A stretch of DNA of 64,000 bases, from NCBI GenBank assembly GCA_050946055.1, contig JBMNUB010000008.1, positions 19,347-83,346 of the forward strand, written 5' to 3'. The notes beneath the pieces were generated by a model. It had not been told where the DNA came from. It worked only from the letters and a program-made list of their open reading frames with translations, and searched no databases. The stretch comes from Fimadaptatus sp050946055 (lineage in GTDB: Bacteria > Bacillota > Clostridia > Christensenellales > Aristaeellaceae). Below are positions 7,690 to 16,319 of this stretch, piece by piece. A program made the position numbers and the translations under genes. Position 1 is the first letter of the stretch. Each line of letters starts with the position of its first letter.

Positions 7690-7885
7690 GGGATGCAGGG
7701 TTTCGCGCTTTCGGGTGCGGATCAAAAGGGAAACCGGTGCAAATCCGGTACAACAGCCATTACTGTGTGTGGCAAAAGGCGGCAGCATGCCATTGGATTA
7801 TTTCCGAGAAGGCGCCGCTCTGGCGATGAGCCGGCCATGAGTCAGGAGACCTGCCTTGTTCCCATGGGGCGCAAGCCCCTTTGCG
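7690..7885 (+). promoter_or_regulatory. Cobalamin riboswitch
   Basis: The RNA contains the conserved core AAAGGGAAACCGGTGCAAAT, then CCGG and ACAGCC...ACTGTG, starting at about 7727. The B12-box AGTCAGGAGACCTGCC is at 7840-7855. These are the hallmarks of adenosylcobalamin-class riboswitches. It lies between a strong promoter and an intrinsic terminator at 7952, ahead of a BtuF-like gene. Adenosylcobalamin binding should therefore promote termination and switch off uptake and perhaps the synthesis genes. The outer limits are approximate. Confidence 0.95.
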
Positions 7886-7951
7886 GTACTGGATTCTTGG
7901 GCGGTGAAGGATCGGGCCGGGTCATGCTCTGCGTCTGCACAGCATAATTCG

Positions 7952-7985
7952 AGCGCTTTCCCGATTTGCGGGAGAGCGCTTTTTC
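7952..7985 (+). terminator. Riboswitch-controlled intrinsic terminator
   Basis: AGCGCTTTCCCG pairs with CGGGAGAGCGCT (12 bp, one G-U) around ATTTG and is followed by a run of T. It stands between the cobalamin riboswitch and the transporter start, so it is the likely expression platform. Confidence 0.88.
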
Positions 7986-8022
7986 AAACGCCGCAACACT
8001 ATCATCAGGGAGGGACTATGGT

Positions 8023-9138
8023 ATGAAGAAGTTCTTTGCACTGTCTCTGGCGCTGCTAATGATGCTTGCGGCGCTGCCCGCGCTTGCTGAGGAGCAGGCG
8101 GACAAGTCGCTGGGCGAACTCAAGTACACCGGCTCCATGGAGCTGGAGTACGCCAGTCAGTTTTCCGTGGACTACTACGAGGGCGGGTATGAGCTTATAA
8201 CGGTATCGGACGGCGCGCGCGTGCTGACCGTGCCGGAGGGCGCATCCGTACCCGAGGGACTGCCCGGGGACGTGATGCTGCTTGAGCAGCCGGTGAGCGA
8301 AATGCTGATATCCTCCACGCCCACCACGTCACTGATAAACGCGCTGGGCAGGCTGGACGCGATACGCTATACCACTACCGACACGGATGGCTGGTACATA
8401 GACGAGGTAAAGTCGGCAATGCAAAGCGGCGCGCTTAGCTACATAGGCAGCTACAAGGAGCCGGACTTCGAGGTGCTGGCCGCTCAGCCGCCCAGGTTCG
8501 GCGTGTTCTCCACCATGATAGACAGCGTGCCGGACGTGGCGGACAAGCTGGGCGAGCTGGGCATAAACTTCATACGCGACTTCTCCACATACGAGGATCA
8601 TCCTCTGGCGCGCGTGGAGTGGATAAAGCTGTACGGCGCGCTGCTGGATGCCGACGAGCAGGCGCAGGCCGTGTTCGACGCGCAGAAGCAGCTGGTGGAG
8701 GGCCTTGACAGCGCCGAAACCGGCAAGAGCTGCGCAATATTCTACATAACCTCCAAGGGTACGTTGCACGCGCGCAACGGCAGCGACTATGTGGCGCGCA
8801 TGCTGGAGCTGGCCGGCGGCGAGTACGCGCTTGCCGACTTCAACCCCGAAAAGACCGGCGCAGGTCAGATAGAGCCGGAGGAGTTCTATTCCCGCGCCGC
8901 CGACGCAGACTACATAATATACATATGGAGCCTGGGCGGCAAGCCCGAAACGCGGGGCGACCTCGCCGAGCGCTGGGACATGGTGAGCGACATGCGCGCC
9001 TACAAGGAGGGCAATGTCTACTGCACCACGCCCGACTTCTTCCAGATATCCAACACGCTGGGCAGCATGATAGTGGACATGAACTCCATGCTGAATGGCA
9101 ATGATTCCGAACTTACCTATCTGTTCAAGCTGCAATGA
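8023..9138 (+). CDS. btuF: Cobalamin/corrinoid ABC transporter substrate-binding protein
   Basis: Extracytoplasmic binding protein of the BtuF/FepB type for corrinoid uptake. The N-terminus MKKFFALSLALLMM ends in PALA-EE, a type I signal peptide; there is no lipobox cysteine. The 371-aa body fits the helical-backbone binding fold (for example a VADKLGELGINFI segment). Substrate is assigned from the cobalamin riboswitch immediately upstream and the FecCD permease and ATPase that follow, not from binding residues. The ATG at 8023 (MKKFF) has GGGAGG upstream; a longer frame from 7966 lies inside the terminator. The stop overlaps the permease start as ATGA. A siderophore or haem ligand would be the alternative without the riboswitch. 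Confidence 0.85.
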   Translation: MKKFFALSLALLMMLAALPALAEEQADKSLGELKYTGSMELEYASQFSVDYYEGGYELITVSDGARVLTVPEGASVPEGLPGDVMLLEQPVSEMLISSTPTTSLINALGRLDAIRYTTTDTDGWYIDEVKSAMQSGALSYIGSYKEPDFEVLAAQPPRFGVFSTMIDSVPDVADKLGELGINFIRDFSTYEDHPLARVEWIKLYGALLDADEQAQAVFDAQKQLVEGLDSAETGKSCAIFYITSKGTLHARNGSDYVARMLELAGGEYALADFNPEKTGAGQIEPEEFYSRAADADYIIYIWSLGGKPETRGDLAERWDMVSDMRAYKEGNVYCTTPDFFQISNTLGSMIVDMNSMLNGNDSELTYLFKLQ

Positions 9139-10160
9139 GCAAACGCGGCAGGGGAATAGCCCGCATACAGATATCGTTTATACTGCTCATAGGTCTGTGC
9201 GCGCTGCTGCTGGTGATGAACGTCAACACCGGCAGCGTGCGCATAGCGCCGCTTGACGTGTTCAGGATAGTGTTCCTGCGCGCGGGCGAGGGCAGCAGCG
9301 ATTACAACGTGGTCTGGAAGATACGTCTGCCGCGACTGATAGCCGCCGCCGTGCTGGGCGGCGCGCTGTCCGTATCGGGCTTTCTGCTCCAGACCTTTTT
9401 CCGCAATCCCATAGCCGGGCCTTATGTAATGGGCATATCGTCGGGGGCCAAGATGTGCGTGGGGCTGGTGATGATATTCATGCTGCGCAGCAGCGGCAGC
9501 ATGCCGTTTTATGTAACCATGCTGGCGGCGTTTGTGGGGTCGATGCTGTGTACGGGATTTGTGCTGATAATGGCGCGGCGCATACGCAGCATGGCCACGC
9601 TGCTGGTGGTTGGCACGATGGTGGGCAATATCTGCTCCGCCATAACCGACTTTATGATATCGTTTGCCGCCGAGAGCGAGATAGCCAATCTCACCTCGTG
9701 GTCTATGGGCAGCTTCTCGGCGATATCGTGGCCCGACCTGATGGTGACGGTGAGCGTGATAGCGCTGGCTATGGCGGCGGTGTTCATGCTCAGCAAGCCC
9801 ATAGGCGCGTTCGCGCTGGGCGAGGGCTATGCGCAGAGCATGGGCGTGAACGTGCGCGCTATGCGCATACTGCTGATACTTATGTCCAGCCTTTTGTCGG
9901 CTTGCGTCACGGCGCTGTCCGGCCCGATATCGTTTATAGGAATAGCCGTGCCGCACATAACCAAGAAGCTCATGAACACGGCAAGGCCGCTAGTCATAAT
10001 ACCGGGCGCGTTTTTGTGCGGCGCGGTGTTTTGCATGATGTGCGACATGATAGCGCGCACGGCGTTTGCGCCCACGGAGCTGGCGATAAGCTCGGTCACG
10101 GCGGTGTTTGGCGCGCCGGTCGTGATATACCTTATGGCACGCCGCAAAGGAGATGGTTGA
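9135..10160 (+). CDS. btuC: FecCD-family ABC permease, cobalamin type
   Basis: Membrane permease of a type II (BtuC/FecCD) ABC importer, 341 aa with about nine or ten hydrophobic helices. Family motifs are RLPRLIAAAVLGGALSVSG, then FRNPIAGPYVMGISSGA, which form the start of the BtuC fold, and LSGPISFIGIAVPHI, a coupling region near residue 265. The gene begins four bases inside the end of the binding-protein gene and stops directly before the ATPase start, so translation of the three is probably coupled. Uptake of cobalamin or cobinamide is inferred from the riboswitch and the cobalamin synthesis genes that follow. Confidence 0.9.
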   Translation: MSKRGRGIARIQISFILLIGLCALLLVMNVNTGSVRIAPLDVFRIVFLRAGEGSSDYNVVWKIRLPRLIAAAVLGGALSVSGFLLQTFFRNPIAGPYVMGISSGAKMCVGLVMIFMLRSSGSMPFYVTMLAAFVGSMLCTGFVLIMARRIRSMATLLVVGTMVGNICSAITDFMISFAAESEIANLTSWSMGSFSAISWPDLMVTVSVIALAMAAVFMLSKPIGAFALGEGYAQSMGVNVRAMRILLILMSSLLSACVTALSGPISFIGIAVPHITKKLMNTARPLVIIPGAFLCGAVFCMMCDMIARTAFAPTELAISSVTAVFGAPVVIYLMARRKGDG

Positions 10161-11285
10161 TTGGCCGTTCATTTTACGGCGCGCGGCCTGAATGTGGGCT
10201 ATGGCGCGGAGATACTGATACGGAACATCGACATAGAGCTTGAGCGCGGCGAGATACTCACGCTCATAGGCCCCAACGGTTCGGGCAAGTCCACCATACT
10301 AAAGACCATAACGCGCCAGCTGGAGGCGCTGGGCGGCACGGTGTGGATAGGCCGCGACGAGCTGGGCAGGATGTCATATCGCGACATGGCCACGCGCGTA
10401 TCGGTGATGCTGACTGACCGCGTCGACCCCGAGATGATGAGCTGCTTTGACGTGGTGGCCTCGGGGCGGTATCCGTATACCGACAGGTTCGGCAGGCTGA
10501 CCGCGCGCGACCGCGAGATAGCGCTTAGCAGCCTTGAGCGCGTGCGGGCGCTGGAACTGTCGGGGCGCGACTTTCGCCGCCTGAGCGACGGACAGAAGCA
10601 GCGCGTATTGCTGGCGCGCGCCATATGCCAGCAGCCCGAAGTCATGGTGCTGGACGAGCCGACCTCTTATCTGGACATAAGGCACAAGCTGGAGCTGCTG
10701 GATATACTGATAGACATGGCGCGCGAGCAGGGCATAACCGTGATAATGTCGCTGCACGAGATAGACCTGGCCGCCAAGGTGAGCGATAAGGTGCTGTGCG
10801 TGCAGGGCGACCATGTGGCGCGCGCAGGCACGCCTGAGCAGGTGTTCACCGATGAGAACGTGACCGCGCTTTACGGACTGGAGCCGGGCAGCTACAATGC
10901 GGGCTTTGGCAGCGTGGAGCTAAAGCGGCCGGCGGGCGAGCCGCGCGTGTTCGTACTGGCGGGCGGCGGGGCCGGCGTGCGCGCGTTTCGCCGCCTGCAA
11001 AGGCAGCGCACGCCCTTTGCCGCGGGCATACTGGCGGAAAATGACCTCGACTGGCAGGCCGCGCGGCAGCTGGCGGCGCGCGTGGTGAGCCTGCCGCCGT
11101 TTGGCGCGGTGGACGATGCGGCGATAGCTTCGGCAAAGGCGGAGCTGGATAAGTGCGGCACGCTGATGCTTACAGGCGCGCCGTTTGCAGGCGGCAACGC
11201 CAGGGCGCGCGAGCTGCTCTGCCATGCGCAGAGCCGGGGCATGCGCGTGCTGGACTGGAGCAAAGACCGGCATGAGCCGCTGTGA
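10161..11285 (+). CDS. btuD: ABC transporter ATPase, cobalamin type, with extra C-terminal domain
   Basis: ATPase partner of the FecCD permease. The first 250 residues are a standard FepC/BtuD domain: Walker A GPNGSGKST, signature LSDGQKQR, Walker B VMVLDEPTSYLD and the switch histidine in MSLHEID. About 120 residues follow (from VFVLAGGGAGVRAFRRLQ to the end) that a BtuD does not need. They begin like a small Rossmann-type strand-turn (VLAGGGAG) and end LMLTGAPFAGGNARARELL. I cannot assign this domain, though a nucleotide- or cofactor-handling role is possible. The start is TTG at 10161, immediately after the permease stop, with AAAGGAG upstream. No ATG in frame is better placed. Confidence 0.88.
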   Translation: MAVHFTARGLNVGYGAEILIRNIDIELERGEILTLIGPNGSGKSTILKTITRQLEALGGTVWIGRDELGRMSYRDMATRVSVMLTDRVDPEMMSCFDVVASGRYPYTDRFGRLTARDREIALSSLERVRALELSGRDFRRLSDGQKQRVLLARAICQQPEVMVLDEPTSYLDIRHKLELLDILIDMAREQGITVIMSLHEIDLAAKVSDKVLCVQGDHVARAGTPEQVFTDENVTALYGLEPGSYNAGFGSVELKRPAGEPRVFVLAGGGAGVRAFRRLQRQRTPFAAGILAENDLDWQAARQLAARVVSLPPFGAVDDAAIASAKAELDKCGTLMLTGAPFAGGNARARELLCHAQSRGMRVLDWSKDRHEPL

Positions 11286-11495
11286 CGGGTATGGGCGAAT
11301 GCGGCATGGCCTTGCGATATGCGCGCGCACGGCGCTGGCAAAGGGCGGCTGCGGCATGTGCGGCGCTGCCGGGATGCGTTAGGTTCAATGCGCATGTGCC
11401 GGAATGCCGCCCATGAACGATGCTCATATTGAAAAAGCCGCGCCCAAATCGATGCGCGCAGATTTTAGACAAACTGATTTGCAGGAGGAATATGT

Positions 11496-12104
11496 ATGCG
11501 GCCTATGGACATAGAACGGCGCAGCATGGAGATAATCGAGAGCGAGCTGCAGGTGGAGCTTCCCGACGATGTGAAGCCCATAGTAAAGCGCGTGATACAC
11601 GCTACCGCCGACTTTTCGTTTGCGGAGAACCTGTACTTTGCGCCCGGCGTAGTGGATCGCATGCGCGGCATGATGCAGCGCGGCGCGACGCTGGTCACCG
11701 ACACCAACATGGCGCTGGCCGGCATAAACAAGACTGCCGCCGCGCATCTGGGGCTTGCGCTCAAGTGCTTCATGGCAGAGCAGGACGTAGCCGGCGAGGC
11801 CAAGTCGCGCGGCGTTACGCGCGCTGAGGTGAGCATGGAGCGCGCGCTGGCGATTCAGGGGCCGCTGATACTGGTGTGCGGCAATGCGCCCACGTTCCTG
11901 TTCCCGCTGGTCAACAGCGCCCGGCGCGACGATGTGGCGGCGATAGGCGTGCCGGTGGGCTTTGTCAACGTATGTGAAGCCAAGCAGCAGCTGGTGGACA
12001 GCGGCGTGCCGTGCATAGCGGCCATGGGCAGGCGCGGCGGAAGCAATGTGGCGGCGGCGATAGTCAATGCCCTCATGTACGGCATAGAGGGAGCGCGCGC
12101 ATGA
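11496..12104 (+). CDS. cbiC: Precorrin-8X / cobalt-precorrin-8 methylmutase
   Basis: Catalyses the 1,5-methyl shift from ring C11 to C12 that yields hydrogenobyrinate or cobyrinate. The 202-aa protein shows VIHATADFSF near residue 35, carrying the catalytic histidine region, then TDTNMALAGIN and VGFVNVCEAKQ, all typical of CbiC/CobH. An AGGAGG box precedes the ATG at 11496. It opens the cobalamin synthesis cluster 210 bp after the transporter genes; no terminator is visible in that gap, so read-through from the riboswitch promoter is possible. Its stop overlaps the cbiA start by ATGA. The earlier methylation enzymes (cbiL, F, H, J, T, E, D, G) are not in the window. Confidence 0.93.
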   Translation: MRPMDIERRSMEIIESELQVELPDDVKPIVKRVIHATADFSFAENLYFAPGVVDRMRGMMQRGATLVTDTNMALAGINKTAAAHLGLALKCFMAEQDVAGEAKSRGVTRAEVSMERALAIQGPLILVCGNAPTFLFPLVNSARRDDVAAIGVPVGFVNVCEAKQQLVDSGVPCIAAMGRRGGSNVAAAIVNALMYGIEGARA

Positions 12105-13435
12105 GGCTGATGATAGCGGGCGCAAGCTCGGGTTGCGGCAAGACCACTGTCACGCTGGCGCTGATGGCGGCGCTGCGCGAGGGCGGCGCGCGCGTGGCGC
12201 CGTTCAAGACTGGCCCGGATTACATCGATCCGGGCTTTCATGCCGTCGCCTGCGGGCGGCCTTCGCACAATCTGGACGCGCATCTGCTCTCGTGGGACAG
12301 CATACGCTATCTGCTCTCAAGCTACGGCGCGGACGCGGACATATCGGTGATAGAGGGCGTGATGGGCTTCTACGACGGCAGCGACGCGGTGAGCCTGCGC
12401 TGCTCCAGCTATGAGCTGGCGCGCGAGACCGCCACGCCCGTGCTGCTGGCCGTGGACGCGGCGGGCGGCGCGGCCAGCGTGGCTGCGCAGGTGCTGGGCT
12501 TTCAGCGCATGACGCAGGACAACACGATAGCGGGTGTGATAGTCAACCGTGCCTCGTCCGCGCATCACTATGAACTGGTGCGCGCAGCGGTTAAGCATTA
12601 TACCGGCCTGCCCTGCGTGGGCTGGCTGCGCAAGGATGCGCGGCTCAGGCTGGACAGCCGCCATCTGGGGCTGGTTCCGGCGGACGAACTGCCCCAGCTG
12701 CGCGCCCAACTGGGCATCGCGGCAGAGCTGGCGCGCGAGGGGCTGGACATGCCCATGATAGAGCGCATAGCGGCGGGCGCGCCCCAGCTGCCGCGCGGTG
12801 AATGCGAGATGACGCGCTATCTGGGCGAGCATCCCCGCGTGCTTAATGGCATGCGCATAGGCGTGCCGCGCGATGAGGCGTTCGGCTTCTACTATCAGGC
12901 GTGTCTGGACGCGCTGCGCATGGCGGGCGCGGAGCTGGTCGAGTTTTCGCCCATGCGCGACGCGGGCTTGCCGCAGGGCATAAACGCGCTGTACATAGGC
13001 GGCGGCTTCCCCGAGGTGTTCTCAGAGCAGCTGGAGGGCAATGCATCCATGCGCGGCAGCGTGCGCGCGGCTCTTGAGGGCGGCATGCGCTGCTATGCCG
13101 AGTGCGGCGGGCTGATATACCTGTCGCGCAGCATGGACGGGCGCGCCATGACCGGCTTTCTGCCGGTAGAATGCCGCATGACGGGCAGGCTTCAGCGCTT
13201 TGGCTATGTCGAGGTGCGCGACGAGAGCGGGCTGAGCTTCCCGGCGCATGAGTTCCATCATTCGCTGGCCGAGCCCGTGGGCGAGGTGCGCTGTGCGTTT
13301 GACATCTGCCGCCCGACAGCGCCCGACAGGCATTGGCAGTGCGGCTATGCGCGCCTGAACGCGCTGGCGGGATTTCCGCACATACACTTCTGGTCGCGGC
13401 CTGAACTGATGGTGCGGCTGCTGGGCAGGGCGTGA
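12101..13435 (+). CDS. cbiA: Cobyrinic acid a,c-diamide synthase
   Basis: ATP- and glutamine-dependent amidation of the a and c side chains of cobyrinate. The N-terminal dethiobiotin-synthetase-like domain has the P-loop SSGCGKTTVT near residue 10, then FKTGPDYIDPGFH and VIEGVMGFYDG. The C-terminal class I glutamine amidotransferase domain has YIGGGFPEVF, the nucleophile region CYAECGGLIYLS near 335 and FHHS as the expected histidine. The 444-aa length fits. ATG 12101 overlaps the cbiC stop (ATGA) with GAGGGAG upstream; a longer frame would run back into cbiC. The next gene, cobD, follows after 28 bp. Confidence 0.95.
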   Translation: MRLMIAGASSGCGKTTVTLALMAALREGGARVAPFKTGPDYIDPGFHAVACGRPSHNLDAHLLSWDSIRYLLSSYGADADISVIEGVMGFYDGSDAVSLRCSSYELARETATPVLLAVDAAGGAASVAAQVLGFQRMTQDNTIAGVIVNRASSAHHYELVRAAVKHYTGLPCVGWLRKDARLRLDSRHLGLVPADELPQLRAQLGIAAELAREGLDMPMIERIAAGAPQLPRGECEMTRYLGEHPRVLNGMRIGVPRDEAFGFYYQACLDALRMAGAELVEFSPMRDAGLPQGINALYIGGGFPEVFSEQLEGNASMRGSVRAALEGGMRCYAECGGLIYLSRSMDGRAMTGFLPVECRMTGRLQRFGYVEVRDESGLSFPAHEFHHSLAEPVGEVRCAFDICRPTAPDRHWQCGYARLNALAGFPHIHFWSRPELMVRLLGRA

Positions 13436-13463
13436 GCTTCCACAGAAAGCGAAGGTGTTTTGC

Positions 13464-14534
13464 ATGGATGAGGTAATGCGCCACGGCGGCAACGTCTGGC
13501 AGGGGCAGGGGCCGGGCAGCTGGCTGGACTATTCGGCCAATCTGCGCCCGGAGGGCATGTTTGGCTGGACGCGCGCCTGCCTTGAGCAGGGCGTGGACAG
13601 TGCGCGCTACTATCCCGAACTGAGCATGAGCGCATCGCGCGCGTCGCTGAGCCGTCTGGCGGGCGTGGACGAAGCCTGCGTGCTGCCCACGGCGGGCGGC
13701 ATAGCGGCGATAGACATGGCCTGCATGATGGCGCGCGGGCGCGTGCTGATAATGCCGCCCACGTTCGGCGAGTACGTGCGGCGGGCGCGCGCGCATGGCA
13801 TGGATACAGGCGTGTATGTGGGCGAGGGCAGCCGCGCATGGGGTAGGCTGGATGCATGCGCGGAGTTCGGCGGGGTGACGGATGAGCTGCGCGCGGGCGA
13901 TGCTCTGTTCCTGTGCAACCCCAACAACCCCAGCGGCGAAGCGCTGGAGCGCGTCGAGGTGCTGCGCCTGCTGGACATGGCAAAGGCACAAGGCGCGCGC
14001 CTGATAGTGGACGAGGCGTTTGTCGATTACTGCCCGGAGATAAGCGTGCGCGATGTGGCGGCGCGCGATGCGGCGCTCACGGTCGTGTGTTCGCTGACCA
14101 AGATACTGTGCGTGCCGGGCGCGCGGCTGGGCTATATGGTGGCCGCGCCCGAGGTGATTGCGCGCGCACAGGCGCTGGCGCTGCCGTGGGCGCTAAACAG
14201 CGGCGCGGGGCGCATAGCCGGGCAGGTGTGCCTGCACATGGACGACATGGAGTCGGAGCGCATCGCTAACGACGGGCGCAGGGCGCGCATGGAGGAGGGA
14301 CTTATGCGCATGGGCGTGCAGGTCATACCCTCGCGCGCCAACTTCCTGCTCGTGCGGCTGCCTGTTGCGGCGCGCGTAGTGGCGGCGGGGCTTAAACAGC
14401 ACGGCATACTTACGCGCGACTGTACTTCGTTTGGCGTGCTGGACGAAAGGTACATGCGCCTTGCGGTAAAGACCGATGATGAGAACGCGCGGCTGCTGGA
14501 GGCGCTGAGCGCGGAGCTGCAGCGGGCGCGCTAG
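13464..14534 (+). CDS. cobD: Threonine-phosphate decarboxylase CobD
   Basis: PLP enzyme of aminotransferase class I/II fold that makes (R)-1-amino-2-propanol phosphate for the cobalamin nucleotide loop. Sequence markers are HGGNVW at the start, LFLCNPNNPSG near residue 150, VDEAFVDYCPE near 190 and SLTKILCVPGARLGY near 212, whose lysine should bind PLP. The N-terminal H-GGN and YPE motifs separate CobD from histidinol-phosphate aminotransferase, its main look-alike; the cluster context supports this. ATG 13464 is preferred over GTG 13455 because GAAGG lies 8 nt upstream. It shares the operon with cbiA, cbiP and cbiB; 283 bp without a recognisable gene separate it from cbiP. Confidence 0.9.
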   Translation: MDEVMRHGGNVWQGQGPGSWLDYSANLRPEGMFGWTRACLEQGVDSARYYPELSMSASRASLSRLAGVDEACVLPTAGGIAAIDMACMMARGRVLIMPPTFGEYVRRARAHGMDTGVYVGEGSRAWGRLDACAEFGGVTDELRAGDALFLCNPNNPSGEALERVEVLRLLDMAKAQGARLIVDEAFVDYCPEISVRDVAARDAALTVVCSLTKILCVPGARLGYMVAAPEVIARAQALALPWALNSGAGRIAGQVCLHMDDMESERIANDGRRARMEEGLMRMGVQVIPSRANFLLVRLPVAARVVAAGLKQHGILTRDCTSFGVLDERYMRLAVKTDDENARLLEALSAELQRAR

Positions 14535-14817
14535 CTGTGGCACTTGCGGTGCAGGACACCGCCTGTACGGGCGCGCAGGCGGCGGGGCAATGCCTGCGCC
14601 TTGCGCATCGCAGCGGCACGCGGCGGGGCTTGCAATGAGCCTGCGCCTTATACTGACAGATGCATGTCGGACATTCACACTGCACGGCAGCGCGCGCTTT
14701 ACCGGTACATGCGGTGCGCCGCGTGGACTTATACGGCGGAATCGCTTTTGACCATGGCGCAGGTTGGCAGGGCAAGTTACAGCGCATATCATGCGCGGCA
14801 TATGGGGGAGGATACTT

Positions 14818-16317
14818 ATGCGGGGCAAGTCACTTATGATACAGGGAACCGGCTCGTCGGTGGGCAAGAGCGTGCTGTGCGCGGCGATACTGCGCATAAT
14901 GAAGCAGGACGGCTACACCGTTGCGCCGTTCAAGGCGCAGAACATGGCGCTCAATTCATACGCCACGTCCGAGGGGCTGGAGATGGGGCGCGCACAGGTA
15001 ACGCAGGCGCAGGCGGCGGGCGTTGAGCCCAGCGTGCGCATGAACCCCGTGCTGCTCAAGCCCACCAGCGACCGCCGTTCGCAGGTGATAGTCAACGGCA
15101 GACCGCTGGGCAGCATGACCGCGCTTGAATACCATGAGTATAAGCCGCAGCTGCGCCGCATGATAAGGGAAACCTATGACCTGCTGGAGAAGGACAACGA
15201 TTTCGTTGTCATAGAGGGCGCAGGCTCGCCCGCAGAGATCAATCTGCGCGAGGGCGATATAGTGAACATGTCAATGGCGAAGTCGGCGGATGCGCCGGTG
15301 ATACTGGTGGGCGATATAAACCTGGGCGGCGTGTTTGCGTCGCTGCTGGGTACAGTCATGCTGCTTGAGGAGGACGAGCGCGCCCGCGTGAAGGGCGTGC
15401 TGATAAACAAGTTCCGCGGCGATGTCAAGATACTCGAGCCGGGCCTGCGCATGCTGGAGGAGAAAATAGGCATACCCGTGCTGGGCGTGATACCGTGGAT
15501 GGACGTGGAGCTGGAGGACGAGGACAGCGTGACCGAGCGCTTTGGGCGCGTGAGCGGCGAGGGCGATATAGACATTGCCGTGGTAAGGCTAAAGCACATA
15601 TCCAACTTCTCGGACTTTCAGGCGCTCACGCTGGCGGGCGGCGCGCGCGTGCGCTATGCAGAGAGCGCAAAGGATCTGGAGGGCGCGGACATAATAATGC
15701 TGCCCGGCACCAAGAACACAATCGAGGATTTGATGGAGCTGCGTGCGCGCGGCATGGATGCGGCGATAGTCAGGCATGCGCGGGCGGGCGGCATGGTGAT
15801 AGGCGTGTGCGGCGGATATCAGATGCTGGGCGACAGGCTGCGCGATCCCGAACATGTGGAGTCGCGCGTACCCGAGGTGGCCGGGCTGGGTCTGCTAAAC
15901 ATGGACGTTGAGTTCCGCGGCGAGAAGCGCACGGCGCAGGCGGTGGGCGAGATACGCGCCGAGGGCTGGCTAAGCGGGCTAAATGGCGTAAATGTGGATG
16001 GATATGAGATACATGCGGGCGTAAATGAGTTCCACGAGGGCTGCAAGCCCTGGCTGTACGTAAACGGCGCGCCGGATGGCGTGATGAACGCGGGCGGCAA
16101 TGTGCTGGGCAGCTACGTGCATGGCCTGTTCGACAACGGCGCGCTGTGGCGGGCGCTGCGCGACCATGTGCGCGCGGGCAAGGGCATGGGCGCGGATGAC
16201 AGCCGCCCCATGACCATGGACGAGTTCCGCGAGCGCGAGTTCGACCGCATAGCCGACATAGTGCGCGCCAGCGTGGACATGGAGCGCATATACCGCATAG
16301 CGCGCGGGGAGGAATGA
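14818..16317 (+). CDS. cbiP: Cobyric acid synthase
   Basis: Glutamine-dependent amidation of the b, d, e and g side chains, giving cobyric acid. The 499-aa protein starts MIQGTGSSVGKS (P-loop), followed by APFKAQNMALNSY, MNPVLLKP and VVIEGAGSPAEINL in the ATPase domain. The amidotransferase domain has MLPGTKNTIEDL, the cysteine region GVCGGYQMLGD near residue 330 and GSYVHGLFDN with the expected histidine. ATG 14818 is chosen because GGGGGAGG lies 6 nt before it; the longer frame from 14764 lacks one. The 283 bp upstream hold no gene I can support. Its stop overlaps the potential first start of cbiB. Confidence 0.95.
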   Translation: MRGKSLMIQGTGSSVGKSVLCAAILRIMKQDGYTVAPFKAQNMALNSYATSEGLEMGRAQVTQAQAAGVEPSVRMNPVLLKPTSDRRSQVIVNGRPLGSMTALEYHEYKPQLRRMIRETYDLLEKDNDFVVIEGAGSPAEINLREGDIVNMSMAKSADAPVILVGDINLGGVFASLLGTVMLLEEDERARVKGVLINKFRGDVKILEPGLRMLEEKIGIPVLGVIPWMDVELEDEDSVTERFGRVSGEGDIDIAVVRLKHISNFSDFQALTLAGGARVRYAESAKDLEGADIIMLPGTKNTIEDLMELRARGMDAAIVRHARAGGMVIGVCGGYQMLGDRLRDPEHVESRVPEVAGLGLLNMDVEFRGEKRTAQAVGEIRAEGWLSGLNGVNVDGYEIHAGVNEFHEGCKPWLYVNGAPDGVMNAGGNVLGSYVHGLFDNGALWRALRDHVRAGKGMGADDSRPMTMDEFREREFDRIADIVRASVDMERIYRIARGEE

Positions 16318-16319
16318 AT

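Noticed and set aside
7512..7947. Open frames of 63-122 codons over the cobalamin riboswitch
   Set aside because: They overlap the conserved aptamer core, whose base conservation is explained by RNA structure; no ribosome binding site.
14544..15026. 160-codon frame between cobD and cbiP
   Set aside because: It runs into cbiP in another frame, has no ribosome binding site and no recognisable motif.
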